Source: Nakamurella aerolata
GTDB lineage: Bacteria > Actinomycetota > Actinomycetes > Mycobacteriales > Nakamurellaceae
Length of the DNA stretch: 64,000 bases
Direction of reading: 5' to 3'
Assembly: GCF_013002705.1 (NCBI RefSeq)
Contig: NZ_JABEND010000010.1
Location: forward strand, 1-64,000
In this document: in pieces, positions 43,390 to 51,956 of the stretch
How the letters are laid out: every line of letters starts with the position of its first letter
How positions within the stretch are numbered: position 1 is the first letter of the stretch
Position numbers and translations under genes: made by a program
The notes under the pieces: model-generated
Seen by the model: only the letters and a program-made list of their open reading frames with translations
The model's database searches: none
Told to the model about the DNA's origin: nothing

Positions 43390-43842
43390 ATGAACGACGA
43401 GGAGTTCTGGGCGCTGATCGCCGGTCTCGCCGGGAAGGCCGATCCGGAAGGGATCGCCCGGCTCACCGAAGACCTGACCGCGGGCAGCACGCAGCGCATC
43501 GTCGGATTTGCCGAACAGTTGGCCACCGCCCTCTATGCCATCGACTCGAGGGAGCGGATGGGCCAGCCGGTCCGCGACACGGCCGACGGACCCGACAGCC
43601 CGGCGTTCCCACTGTCGAACGAGGTGTTCCTGTACGCCCGCTGCGCGGTGGTGGTCGCCGGCCGGGACGCCTGGCAGCGGGTGGTCGATGACCCGGCGGC
43701 GATGGCCGGAACCTGGGACCTCGGCGCCGAAGAGCTGCTGTACGTCGCGCCGGTGGCCTTCGAGCACAAGACCGGGTCGGATTGGACCCACCGCACCGCC
43801 GTCAGCTACGCCACCGGGAGCAACTCCGAGGGCTGGAGCTGA
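43390..43842 (+). CDS. DUF4240-like protein
   Basis: A 150-residue acidic protein opening MNDEEFWALIAGLAGKADPEGIARLTEDLTAGSTQRIVGFAEQL, the DUF4240 pattern, with the conserved ALYAIDSRE and FLYARCAVVVAGRDAWQRVVDDP segments. Function unknown for the whole family. ATG 43390 lies 8 bases after the dhaM stop, so it may be read from the dha transcript, but no functional link is evident. Confidence 0.75.
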   Translation: MNDEEFWALIAGLAGKADPEGIARLTEDLTAGSTQRIVGFAEQLATALYAIDSRERMGQPVRDTADGPDSPAFPLSNEVFLYARCAVVVAGRDAWQRVVDDPAAMAGTWDLGAEELLYVAPVAFEHKTGSDWTHRTAVSYATGSNSEGWS

Positions 43843-43905
43843 CCGCACCGGGCCGCGGACCAGCGCTGGTCGAGCGCTGATCGGCGACCCGGCACGGCCA
43901 GGACG

Positions 43906-45306
43906 TCACGAGGTGCGCTGCACCCCGATGCCCTGAATGTGCTTGACCTGCTTGGTGTTTCCGCGATGCGCCACCGTCCACTGGTCGGTGATGCGGCCGG
44001 TGGAGTCCTTGGCGGTGTACGTCAGCGTGCGGTCCTGCAGATCGATCAGCTGGTACGTCATCAGCGACTGGTATGCGGTTTTTGGGGTGGCGCCGTTCTT
44101 GGTCCAGTCCGAGTAGTCCTGCGGGTACTGGCGGATCGACGAGCTGCTGGTGACGTACACCGGGCCGGTGTTGCGCCCACGCACGTCCCGCTGCCCGGAG
44201 ACGTAGGCGTGATCGTGCCCCTGCAGCACCAGGTCGACGCCGTACTTCTCGAAGATCGGCTGCCAGGTGTTGCGCAGTTCGGGGTTGGCGCGGTCCGGTG
44301 AGCTGGAATACACCGGGTAGTGGAAGTTGACGATGGTGAACTCGCGGGGGTTGTTGGCGAGAATGCTTTCCATCCAACGGGCTTGGCTGTCCAGCCAGCG
44401 CTGCTCGTCCTTCTTGTCGGCGGGCACCCGGTAGTAGCTGTTCAGCGTCACCACCCGCACGTTGTCGATGTCGGTGTAGTAGGTGGTGCCGGCGAATTGC
44501 GGGAAATCGGTGGGACCGTTGGCCGGCGCCGGGAACTGGGCGCGGAACTGCGGAGTGAGTTCGCCGCTGTCGGTGGAGCGGTACTCGTGGTTTCCGATGG
44601 CCGGCATCCAGACCCTGCCGTTGGACAGCGGCGCTGCGGCGTCGAGCAACTCGTCCCACTGGGCGTCGTTGTTGAAGGTGTTGGTGTGGTCGCCGACCGA
44701 GATCAGGCCCCTGGCCTGCGGACGGTCGCCGTAGGCGGCCAGCGCCACCCGGCTCCAGTCCGAGCGGATGCCGGTCTGGATGTCGCCCATGGCGATCAGC
44801 GAGGTGGTCGGCGCGGCGGGCTTTCCGGTGGTGAACCGCAGCCACGGACTCCAGATGCTGCCGTCACCTACCCGGTACAGGTAGGTGGTGCCCGGCTTCA
44901 GCGCCTCGAACGTCGCAGTGTGGAAGGCCTGGCTGTAGCCGCCGTCGGCCTGCTGATTGGTGGTGCGGCTCGCCTTGACCGTGACGGTCTTGAATCCCCA
45001 CGGATCGGCGGTGTCCGGCGAGATCTGCGCCTGCGGTGCGGTGACGTCAGTGCTGGTGCGCCAGGTGACGGTCTGCCGCGCGTCCAGGTCGGTGTCGGGG
45101 TTCAGCACGATCCGGTCGGGGGTGGCCGTCGGTGCCGGGCTGGTCGGCACCGCGGCCGCCGCCGCTGGTTGCGTGGGGGCCGGCGCTGCCGCCTGCTGGC
45201 CGGCCGTGGGCTGAGCGGTCGGCGCCAGCAGCGCCGGCACCCCGACAACGGCGGCGACAGCCAGTGCGGTGACGCCGCTGCCCAGCAACACCCGAGTTCT
45301 TGACAT
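43906..45306 (-). CDS. Secreted purple-acid-phosphatase-like metallophosphoesterase
   Basis: A 466-residue exported protein. A signal peptide (RVLLGSGVTALAVAAVVGVPALLA) leads an Ala/Pro-rich spacer, a fibronectin-III-like domain (about 75-170, ending TTYLYRVGDGSIWSPWLRFTTG) and a calcineurin-type catalytic domain: MGDIQTG, SVGDHTNTFNND, IGNHEY, IVNFHYPVY and LQGHDHAYVSG. The first motif has GDIQ where many members have GDxH or GDxG, so one metal ligand may differ. Family knowledge: such enzymes hydrolyse phosphomonoesters or nucleotides outside the cell. AGGAGAGGG is 3 bases before ATG 45306. An upstream palindrome may regulate it. Confidence 0.88.
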   Translation of the reverse strand: MSRTRVLLGSGVTALAVAAVVGVPALLAPTAQPTAGQQAAAPAPTQPAAAAAVPTSPAPTATPDRIVLNPDTDLDARQTVTWRTSTDVTAPQAQISPDTADPWGFKTVTVKASRTTNQQADGGYSQAFHTATFEALKPGTTYLYRVGDGSIWSPWLRFTTGKPAAPTTSLIAMGDIQTGIRSDWSRVALAAYGDRPQARGLISVGDHTNTFNNDAQWDELLDAAAPLSNGRVWMPAIGNHEYRSTDSGELTPQFRAQFPAPANGPTDFPQFAGTTYYTDIDNVRVVTLNSYYRVPADKKDEQRWLDSQARWMESILANNPREFTIVNFHYPVYSSSPDRANPELRNTWQPIFEKYGVDLVLQGHDHAYVSGQRDVRGRNTGPVYVTSSSSIRQYPQDYSDWTKNGATPKTAYQSLMTYQLIDLQDRTLTYTAKDSTGRITDQWTVAHRGNTKQVKHIQGIGVQRTS

Positions 45307-45605
45307 GGTCCCTCTCCTGTTCGGACTGCTCGTTAGGACTGCTTGGAACTTGATTTCGATTTCGATCAAGCCAAGAAGCCGGGAGTGACCGTCAGGCAAG
45401 GGGAAGGTGACCAGCGGTGCGCGGGCGCGCGAACAACCTGTGCCCTGGCTGTGCGACGCCCGTTTCGCCACCTGGGGAAGGGGGCGGGGGAGCTGGCTCG
45501 TTGCCGCGCTGTGCGTGCCGAGCCCGGAGAAACCAGTGCGCACCATCGGATAGACTGATCCACGGCCTTGAGCCGGGCGGCGCACCGCCGGGCGACGGGT
45601 CAATG
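45307..45605. promoter_or_regulatory. Phosphatase upstream region with palindrome at 45349-45370
   Basis: CTTGAT (45349-45354) and ATCAAG (45365-45370) form an inverted repeat around TTCGATTTCG, an AT-rich site that stands out in this genome and lies 43 bases before the phosphatase ATG. Two direct GGACTGCT repeats lie between. It looks like an operator; it does not match the GTTCA-type Pho box I know. Nothing else is seen up to the tRNA. Confidence 0.45.
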
Positions 45606-45678
45606 GTGGGCGTAGCTCAGTCGGTAGAGCCCCGGCTTGTGGTGCCGGTGGTCGCGGGTTCAAGTCCCGTCGCCCACC
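45606..45678 (+). tRNA. tRNA-His (anticodon GUG)
   Basis: Acceptor GTGGGCG/CGCCCAC, D arm GCTC/GAGC, anticodon arm CCGGC-TTGTGGT-GCCGG with anticodon GTG, and T arm GCGGG-TTCAAGT-CCCGT. G at 45605 can serve as the extra G(-1) opposite C73, the tRNA-His identity mark. CCA is not encoded. A terminator follows 11 bases later, and an accessory segment begins directly after, as often happens next to tRNA genes. Confidence 0.96.
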
Positions 45679-45688
45679 CGACAACTTT

Positions 45689-45720
45689 GCCCCCGGCTTT
45701 CGGGCCGGGGGCAGAGTTTT
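45689..45720 (+). terminator. Terminator of tRNA-His
   Basis: GCCCCCGGC (45689-45697) pairs with GCCGGGGGC (45704-45712) over a 6-base loop, followed by AGAGTTTT. A classical intrinsic terminator. Confidence 0.93.
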
Positions 45721-45906
45721 GTCTGAAGCGCTGGTCAGAGCTGGCTCCCCGCAGTGCTGCGCGACGGGAACGATTGCAGTTCAGCAGCCGGCAGTCCCGA
45801 TTCACCTGAGGGCATTCGTGTCTTACTCATGCAGTCAAGCTCGCACCGCACCGCTCTGCAATGCGCTCGCCCGATCGCTGTCGGTGGTGGGACCTACGCT
45901 CCACTC

Positions 45907-46767
45907 ATGCGAGTCGGCGTCTACATCGACGGGTACAACTTGTACTACGGTGGTCGCGCCTTGTGTGGCCGATCGTCGGCCGGGTGGCGTTGGCTCGATC
46001 TGACGGCGCTTGCATCCCACCTGATCGCCGTGCACTCCCGCTGGCAAAGGCCGATCATCGAGACGGTTACCTACTGCACCGCCCGCGTGAGCGGAGCCAC
46101 CAACCCCGCCGGCCAGCGCGAGCAGGATGTCTACCTCCGTGCGCTGGAACGCTCCGGCGCTGCCACCCGAATCAGTTACGGCAACTACGTGGCACGGGTT
46201 GCCACGGCACCGCTCGCGACCGCTGGCCGGAATGGTAAACCGGTCATCAGTCATCCCCAGTGGCCGTTGATGGTGCAAGACGGGGCCCAGCAGGACGTCC
46301 CCGACGCTAGGTTCATGGCATCCGTCGCACGCCGAGAAGAGAAGGGCTCCGACGTCAACGTCGCCTCCCACCTACTCATCGACGTGCTCACCGAGACGGT
46401 GGACGCTGCCGTGGTGATCTCCAACGACAGCGACCTGGCCTACCCCATCGCCTTCGCGCGAGGTCGAGTGCCGATCGGGCTCGTCAACCCCACGAAGGGC
46501 TATCGCGCGGGTAAACTGGCCGGCGAGCACACGGACGGCGTCGGGAATCACTGGTGGTACCAGATGCAGCCCTCCGACTGGTACGCGCACCAGCTCCCGC
46601 CGACTGCCGGCCCGCGTATCACCAAGCCTCCAGAATGGTTACCAAGGCCTGACGCTGCTACGCTGGAGACACACCACCCGGCTCCTCTGGAGCCGGGTTT
46701 TCTCGTCTCAGCGCTCCTCTTGCCGACTGAGCGGGCTTCGACACACCGTGAGTCACAAGCGGAATGA
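45907..46767 (+). CDS. NYN-domain (PIN-like) ribonuclease
   Basis: A 286-residue protein whose N-terminal 210 residues form a NYN domain: [11 protein letters not shown] with the first catalytic Asp, a central [18 protein letters not shown] and the [18 protein letters not shown] pair of aspartates, then VGLVNP-like [15 protein letters not shown]. Family knowledge: NYN proteins are metal-dependent nucleases, often RNases, common on mobile elements and in defence regions. ATG 45907 starts directly at the domain. The last 30 codons run through a strong terminator hairpin (46677-46701), so the true C terminus or the transcript end needs care. GC content is lower than in neighbours, consistent with transfer. 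Confidence 0.85.
   Translation: MRVGVYIDGYNLYYGGRALCGRSSAGWRWLDLTALASHLIAVHSRWQRPIIETVTYCTARVSGATNPAGQREQDVYLRALERSGAATRISYGNYVARVATAPLATAGRNGKPVISHPQWPLMVQDGAQQDVPDARFMASVARREEKGSDVNVASHLLIDVLTETVDAAVVISNDSDLAYPIAFARGRVPIGLVNPTKGYRAGKLAGEHTDGVGNHWWYQMQPSDWYAHQLPPTAGPRITKPPEWLPRPDAATLETHHPAPLEPGFLVSALLLPTERASTHRESQAE
46677..46701 (+). terminator. Intrinsic terminator inside the 3' end of the NYN gene
   Basis: CCCGGCTCC (46677-46685) and GGAGCCGGG (46689-46697) with a 3-base loop and TTTT after. It would encode PAPLEPGF in the NYN frame. Confidence 0.85.
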
Positions 46768-46939
46768 CGCAGAGGATGACTCGGGCGTCCCGACGGCCCG
46801 CTATCACCGGTACCTCGATCAGACGCAGTCCGCGCTCGTACTGGCCGAAGGCATTCGCGCCGCGTACGGAGACCAATTCCGGATCAAACGGAACGCACAC
46901 GAGATGTCGAGGAGCAAAGTTGGCGAACGGGCTATGTAG
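46748..46939 (+). CDS. Possible small protein after the NYN gene (63 aa)
   Basis: A frame from GTG 46748 (20 bases inside the NYN gene end) encodes [41 protein letters not shown]... with balanced, protein-like composition, ending 18 bases before a terminator. No ribosome site is clear and no family is recognised. It may be a remnant or a small partner protein. Confidence 0.35.
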   Translation: MSHKRNDAEDDSGVPTARYHRYLDQTQSALVLAEGIRAAYGDQFRIKRNAHEMSRSKVGERAM

Positions 46940-46956
46940 GCACCCAAGGCAGGGCA

Positions 46957-46996
46957 ATGAGCCCCAGCCTTTCGACGCTGGGGCTCATGGCTTTTT
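46957..46996 (+). terminator. Intrinsic terminator closing the NYN segment
   Basis: ATGAGCCCCAGC (46957-46968) pairs perfectly with GCTGGGGCTCAT (46977-46988), followed by GGCTTTTTC. It separates the plus-strand NYN segment from the minus-strand toxin gene. Confidence 0.93.
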
Positions 46997-47020
46997 CAGG
47001 ACCAGCGCTTGAGCGCGTTC

Positions 47021-47446
47021 CTATCCCGATCGGTTCGAGGGCTTGCGCGCTCGCCGTACCAGGTCGTCGACCTCGAGTCCGAGGTGTGCCGCGACCGCTG
47101 CCATCGTCGCATCGTGGGTTGCCACCGTGACAGGTTCGCCGATCAGCAGCGCGGTGGCGAGATGGAGCGCGTCGAGCGTCTTGACATGGCGCTCAATGGA
47201 TTCGGCCACGGTATGGGTCTCGGCGCCGATGTCGAGCAAACCGACGCGGTCGAGCAGGGGCGCGCCGTCGGACAGTGGTCTGCCGTCCCGCCGCAGCACT
47301 CGGACGACTTCGGTACGCAGCAGCCGGGATGACACGAACGTGGTCCCCGGCGCTTGCATCCAGGACTGAAGGTGTTGGCGCTCAGGAACATTCAGGATCG
47401 TCCGCAGGGCTACTGAGCTGTCGAGATAGACCAGGGCAGGCTCCAC
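47021..47446 (-). CDS. PIN-domain toxin (VapC-like)
   Basis: A 141-residue PIN domain. Acidic metal ligands are visible as D9 in VYLDSSVALRTI, the glutamate in LLRTEVVRVL, the aspartate in KTLDALHLATALL and the one in VATHDATMAAVA. Family knowledge: VapC toxins are RNases that cleave tRNA or rRNA when free of their antitoxin. GTG 47446 lies two bases after the antitoxin stop (TGA-CG-GTG), which fixes the start and implies coupled translation. It lies in the accessory segment beside tRNA-His. Confidence 0.9.
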   Translation of the reverse strand: MEPALVYLDSSVALRTILNVPERQHLQSWMQAPGTTFVSSRLLRTEVVRVLRRDGRPLSDGAPLLDRVGLLDIGAETHTVAESIERHVKTLDALHLATALLIGEPVTVATHDATMAAVAAHLGLEVDDLVRRARKPSNRSG

Positions 47447-47448
47447 CG

Positions 47449-47730
47449 TCAGTGGTCTCCGCGGAGCTCGTCCAGAATCGCGTCCACCTCGGAATCGGTG
47501 TAATGCGGACCGCCTGGATGCCGTGGCCAAGGAGCGGGGTGCTCGGCCGGCGGCGTGTACCGCCCCTCCCGCTCAAGCCGCGCGAGCGCGGTGTCGCGGT
47601 CCCGAAGCGGGGTCAGCTTCCATCGCGGTCGTCCTCGCTCGGTCACCACGACACCCTCGTCCGCGTTGGTGACCTCGTTGAGCACGGCGGCGGTGTTGTG
47701 GTTGAGCTCGCGCTTGGTGACCGTACGCAT
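47449..47730 (-). CDS. Phd/YefM-type antitoxin
   Basis: A 93-residue antitoxin: MRTVTKRELNHNTAAVLNEVTNADEGVVVTERGRPRWKLTPL is the Phd/YefM DNA-binding half and the remainder is a charged tail for binding the toxin (HYTDSEVDAILDELRGDH). ATG 47730 fits the family start; an upstream in-frame ATG near 47760 is possible. TGTAGTACGTATGTC just upstream, centred on TACGTA, could be the autoregulatory operator. Paired with the PIN toxin; a Phd antitoxin with a VapC toxin is a common combination. Confidence 0.9.
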   Translation of the reverse strand: MRTVTKRELNHNTAAVLNEVTNADEGVVVTERGRPRWKLTPLRDRDTALARLEREGRYTPPAEHPAPWPRHPGGPHYTDSEVDAILDELRGDH

Positions 47731-47840
47731 GCTCGCAAGTGTAGTACGTATGTCAGACATTCGCCGATCGCGCTTGCCGGTGCGGCGTCTCGCCGGGGTC
47801 CACGGCTGCCGAACTGTCGCGGCCGATGCGACACTGACGC

Positions 47841-49289
47841 ATGGCCACCACAACCGCACCGTCCACCGGCAGACGCCGCCGAACTGCATCGGGAATGGAT
47901 AAGTCCCGGACGAAGCAGCAACGGCAACCACGGATCAGGGCGTCGGAGCGGATGCCGTCCGATGCCGCCGACGGCCGCCGGGCCCGCAAGCAGGCGCCGC
48001 GCCGGGCCGCGGCCGAGTGGGATCCGGGAGTGCGGCAGGTGCCGGCGCTGGATCGGTTACGGGCGCAGGAATCGGTGCGCGACAAGCAGCTGCTGCCGCT
48101 GCGGTATGCGCGGATGGCGTCGTCGCCGTGGGCCTACCTGCGCGGCGCCGCAGCGGTGATGGCGGCGGATCTGGCCGCGTCGCCGAACTCCGGGCTCACC
48201 GTGCAGATGTGCGGTGACGCGCACATTCTCAACTTCGGGCTGTGGGCGTCACCGGAGCGGCAGCTGCTGTTCGACGCCCGCGACTTCGACGAGACGCTGC
48301 CGGGTCCGTTCGAGTGGGACGTTAAGCGGCTGGCCACCAGCATCTACGTGCTGGCCGAGTCCGAGGGCGTCTCCCGGTCCCGCGCCGACCGGGCCGCGCA
48401 GGCGGCGGTCGACGCCTACCGCACCGCGATGCGCCGGTACGCCGGCATGGGCGAGCTGGACGTCTGGTACGACTAGATCACCGCGGACGTGCCGCTCAAG
48501 GGGCTGACGTCGGAGTTCGTCGAAGCCGCCACCCGCACCATCGAGAAGGCCACCACCAAGAGAACCCACCTTGGCGTCGCGCGGCAGCTCCTCACCGTGC
48601 AGGACGGAGAGCCCCGGATCAGCCTCAACCCGATGAAGCGGGTCGACGAGGGGCTGACCCACGCCCAGCGGCTGCGCGCCTACGAACAGGTCTACGACAC
48701 CTATCTTGCGTCCATTCCGGCGCACCTGCGCCGGCTGGTCAACCGGTTCACCCGGGTCGACTCGGTGCGGCAGATTGTCGGCGTCGGCAGCGTCGGCATG
48801 CGGGTCTGGTTGCACCTACTGGAGGGGGACAGCGGCCGGCAGCCCGTCTTCTTCCAGGTCAAGCAGGCAACAACGTCGGTGTACGAGGAGTTCTTGCAGC
48901 CCAGGGCTTTCGACAACCACGGGCAGCGGGTGGTGGCGGGGCAGCGGCTGATGCAATCGGCCAGCGACATGTTTCTTGGCTATGTACGGGTGGACGGCTA
49001 CGACCACTACGTCCGGCAGTTCCGCGACATGAAGATCATCCCCAGCGGCGAGCAGATCTCCGGCTACCTCGCCCAGTTCGCCGCCGTGTGTGGCCGCGCG
49101 TTGGCCAAGTCGCACGCCCGCAGCGGCGACCCGGAGGCGATCGCCGGCTACATCGGCAAGGGCAAGGCCTTCCGGGCCGGCATTGTCGGGTTCGCCCGCG
49201 CCTACGCCGCACAGACCGGCGCCGACCACGACGACCTCCGTGCAGCCATCGGTGCGGGGACGGTGCAGGCGGCCGACCGGGGCTGGTGA
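47841..49289 (+). pseudogene. DUF2252 gene interrupted by one in-frame amber codon
   Basis: A single frame of 483 codons encodes a DUF2252 protein but contains TAG at 48474-48476. The first part (211 residues) has LRYARMASSPWAYLRGAAAVMAADLAASPNSGLTVQMCGDAHILNFG and FDARDFDETLPGPFEWDVKRLATS. The second part continues without shift: ITADVPLKGLTSEF, FFQVKQATTSVYEEF, MQSASDMFLGYVRVDGYDHYVRQFRDMK. Only the stop disrupts an otherwise normal gene; a C-to-T change of CAG would explain it. Family function is unknown (kinase-like fold suggested by the GDAHxxNFG motif). A restart at GTG 48489 is possible. Confidence 0.85.
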
Positions 49290-49302
49290 ACTAATGCAGT
49301 GC

Positions 49303-49953
49303 TCAGCCGCGCGGGTCGGCACCGGCGTCGGCGGTGGCAGCGGAATCTGCCTGCGCCGCGGCCACCACCCCGGCGGCGATGGCCTTGGCCTGCTCCGCGG
49401 TGGGCCCAGGTTCCGGCACGAACGCTGCCGCCCGGTAGTAGGCGAGCTCGGCAATGCTCTCTTTGATGTCGGCCAGCGCCCGATGGGCCATGCCCTTGGG
49501 CGGCTGATTCTCGTAGATCGCCGGGAACCACCGGCGGCACAGCTCTTTCACGGTGGAGACATCGATCATCCGGTAGTGCAGGTGGTCGCTGAGGGTGGGC
49601 ATGTCGCGGGCGATGAAACCACGGTCGGTGGCGATCGAGTTCCCGGCCAGCAGCGCGCTCTTCGCCTGCGGCGCATAGGTTTTCACGTATTCCAGGACGG
49701 CCTGCTCTGCCTGCCGCATGGTCACCGTCGAGGCGCGCACCTGCTCGGTGAGCCCGGACGCGGCATGCATCTTGCGCACCACCTCCGGCATATTCGCGAG
49801 CTTGTCGTCATCGGCGTGGATAACCAGGTCGACGCCCTCGCCCAGAATGTTGAGGTTGCCGTCGGTGACCAGCGCGGCAATCTCGATGAGCGCGTCGCTG
49901 CCGAGGTCGAGACCGGTCATTTCACAGTCGATCCACACCAGAGTGTCATTCAC
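49303..49953 (-). CDS. orn: Oligoribonuclease
   Basis: A 216-residue DEDDh exonuclease. Motifs in order are [10 protein letters not shown], the DVSTVKEL region, [11 protein letters not shown] and the catalytic histidine in [14 protein letters not shown]. Family knowledge: Orn degrades 2-5-base RNA and pGpG dinucleotides in the cytoplasm. The last 35 residues are an Ala-rich tail. Its divergent neighbour is the DUF853 ATPase, the order I recall for Rv2511 and Rv2510c in M. tuberculosis, where tRNA-His is also close by. The broken DUF2252 gene lies convergent with 13 bases between stops. Confidence 0.95.
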   Translation of the reverse strand: MNDTLVWIDCEMTGLDLGSDALIEIAALVTDGNLNILGEGVDLVIHADDDKLANMPEVVRKMHAASGLTEQVRASTVTMRQAEQAVLEYVKTYAPQAKSALLAGNSIATDRGFIARDMPTLSDHLHYRMIDVSTVKELCRRWFPAIYENQPPKGMAHRALADIKESIAELAYYRAAAFVPEPGPTAEQAKAIAAGVVAAAQADSAATADAGADPRG

Positions 49954-50051
49954 GGCTGCCGACCCTACCGCCGTCGCCGCCGGTCAGCCCGACGGCGGAC
50001 CGCCCACCCTGACCTGCTCAGGAACCAGCTTGTCCGGTTAGGCTCCGTTTC

Positions 50052-51857
50052 ATGGCTGACGCACCCGATCCAGCAGAGCAACCAGCACCCACCGAATCAG
50101 CGCCGACGGAACCAGCACCAACCCCGTCAGCGCCGACCGCCGCCGCTGACCCTGCCGCCGGGGCCGACCCTGCCGCCGGGGCTGACCCTGCTGCCGAGGC
50201 TGACGCTGGCGCCAAGGACGACCCTGCCGCCAAGGCCGCACCGAACGCCACCGCCGGCTCGTCCGAGGCGGCCCAACGCATCGCCAAGGGCTACGCCACC
50301 GACGCCCCGAGCCTGACGCTCGGCTCCGTCGTGGTGGACGGCAATGCCGACTCGGCCGCGCTGGTGAAGATCCCGCTGTCGATGATGAATCGGCACGGGC
50401 TGGTGGCCGGCGCCACCGGCACCGGCAAGACCAAGACGTTGCAGCTGATCGCCGAGCAATTGTCCGACGCCGGAGTGCCGGTGTTCGTCCCCGACATCAA
50501 GGGCGACCTGTCCGGACTGCTGTCGCCCGGCACCAGCAACGACAAGATCACCGAGCGGGCCAAGGCCACCGGCGACGACTGGAAGGCCACCGGTTACCCG
50601 GTCGAGTTCTACGCCCTCGCCGGCCAGGGCACCGGCACTCCGATCCGGGCCACCATCGACTCGTTCGGGCCCATCCTGCTGTCAAAGGTGTTGGGGCTCA
50701 ACGAGACTCAGGAGTCCACCCTCGGGCTGATCTTCCATTGGGCGGACGGCCAGAAGCTCCCGCTGCTGGACATCAAAGACCTCCGTGAGGTGATCAGCTA
50801 CCTCACCAGCGACGAGGGCAAGGCCGATCTCAAGAAACTCGGCGGGGTCTCGTCGGCCACCGCCGGGGTGATCCTGCGGGCCGTCACCAACCTGGAGGCC
50901 CAGGGCGGTGACCAGTTCTTCGGCGAGCCGCAACTGGAGGTCGCCGACCTGATGCGCACCGGCGCCGACGGCAAGGGCGTGATCTCGCTGCTCGAGGTCG
51001 GCAACCTGCAGTCGAAACCGGCCCTGTACTCGACGTTCGTGATGTGGCTGCTCGCCGAGTTGTTCGAATCACTGCCGGAGGTCGGCGATCCGGACAAGCC
51101 GAAGATCGTGTTCATGTTCGACGAGGCGCACCTGTTGTTCGCGGACGCGTCCAAGTCGTTCCTCGACGCGGTCACCCAGACCGTCAAGCTGATCCGCTCC
51201 AAGGGCGTCGGGGTCTTCCTGAGCACCCAGCTGCCCACCGATGTGCCGGACGAGGTGCTCTCCCAACTCGGCTCCCGGGTGCAGCACGCGCTGCGCACCT
51301 TCACCCCGAACGACCAGGCGGCGCTGGCCAAGACGGTCAAGACCTACCCGCGCACCGAGGACTACCAGCTCGACGCGGCGCTCACCTCGCTCGGCACCGG
51401 CGAGGCCATCGTCACGGTGCTCAGTGAGAAGGGCGCACCGACGCCGGTGGCCTGGACCATGGTGCGGGCGCCGCGCTCGCAGATGGCCCCGGCCGACTCC
51501 GGCGCGGTGCAGTCCGCGATCTCCGGATCATCGCTGAACGCCAAGTACGGCACCGCGGTGGACCGGGAATCGGCGTACGAGCTGCTGGCGGCCAGGGTCA
51601 GCGAGCAGACGCCCGCGCCGGGCCAGGGGGACAAGCAGGACCAGCCCGCCCGTGACGCGGCGCCGCGCGGCGACTCCGACGGGCGGGACTCCGGCAAGCA
51701 GGGCTCCGGCAAGCAGGGCTCCGGCAAACAAGAGGAGGGCGGCTTCCTCGGCGGCATTCTCTCGTCACCGACGGCGAAGTCGATGCTGCGCAGCCTCGGC
51801 ACCCAACTCGGCAACGCGCTGGGCCGGAGCATCTTCGGGAACAGACGGCGCCGCTGA
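50052..51857 (+). CDS. HerA-like helicase/ATPase (DUF853)
   Basis: A 601-residue P-loop ATPase of the HerA-FtsK group. An Ala/Pro/Asp-rich tail with ADPAAG repeats (1-75) leads into the ATPase: Walker A GATGTGKTKTLQL (about 118-130), PDIKGDLSGL, Walker B IVFMFDEAHLLFAD (about 352-365) and the sensor-like VGVFLSTQLPTDVPDEVLSQLGSRVQHALR. Family knowledge: DUF853 proteins are widespread and uncharacterised, though relatives translocate DNA. The C-terminal 70 residues contain a GKQGS repeat and a hydrophobic, Gly-rich end (FLGGILSSPTAKSML). Divergent from orn, with 98 bases between starts. Confidence 0.88.
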   Translation: MADAPDPAEQPAPTESAPTEPAPTPSAPTAAADPAAGADPAAGADPAAEADAGAKDDPAAKAAPNATAGSSEAAQRIAKGYATDAPSLTLGSVVVDGNADSAALVKIPLSMMNRHGLVAGATGTGKTKTLQLIAEQLSDAGVPVFVPDIKGDLSGLLSPGTSNDKITERAKATGDDWKATGYPVEFYALAGQGTGTPIRATIDSFGPILLSKVLGLNETQESTLGLIFHWADGQKLPLLDIKDLREVISYLTSDEGKADLKKLGGVSSATAGVILRAVTNLEAQGGDQFFGEPQLEVADLMRTGADGKGVISLLEVGNLQSKPALYSTFVMWLLAELFESLPEVGDPDKPKIVFMFDEAHLLFADASKSFLDAVTQTVKLIRSKGVGVFLSTQLPTDVPDEVLSQLGSRVQHALRTFTPNDQAALAKTVKTYPRTEDYQLDAALTSLGTGEAIVTVLSEKGAPTPVAWTMVRAPRSQMAPADSGAVQSAISGSSLNAKYGTAVDRESAYELLAARVSEQTPAPGQGDKQDQPARDAAPRGDSDGRDSGKQGSGKQGSGKQEEGGFLGGILSSPTAKSMLRSLGTQLGNALGRSIFGNRRRR

Positions 51858-51956
51858 CACGTTGCCATGAGCAGGAGGCGGTTGACATAACGCCCGCCTC
51901 CCCACACGACTGACCCGCCGACAAGAGCCAGCCGCCCGCGAGCTAAGGAGCCCGCC

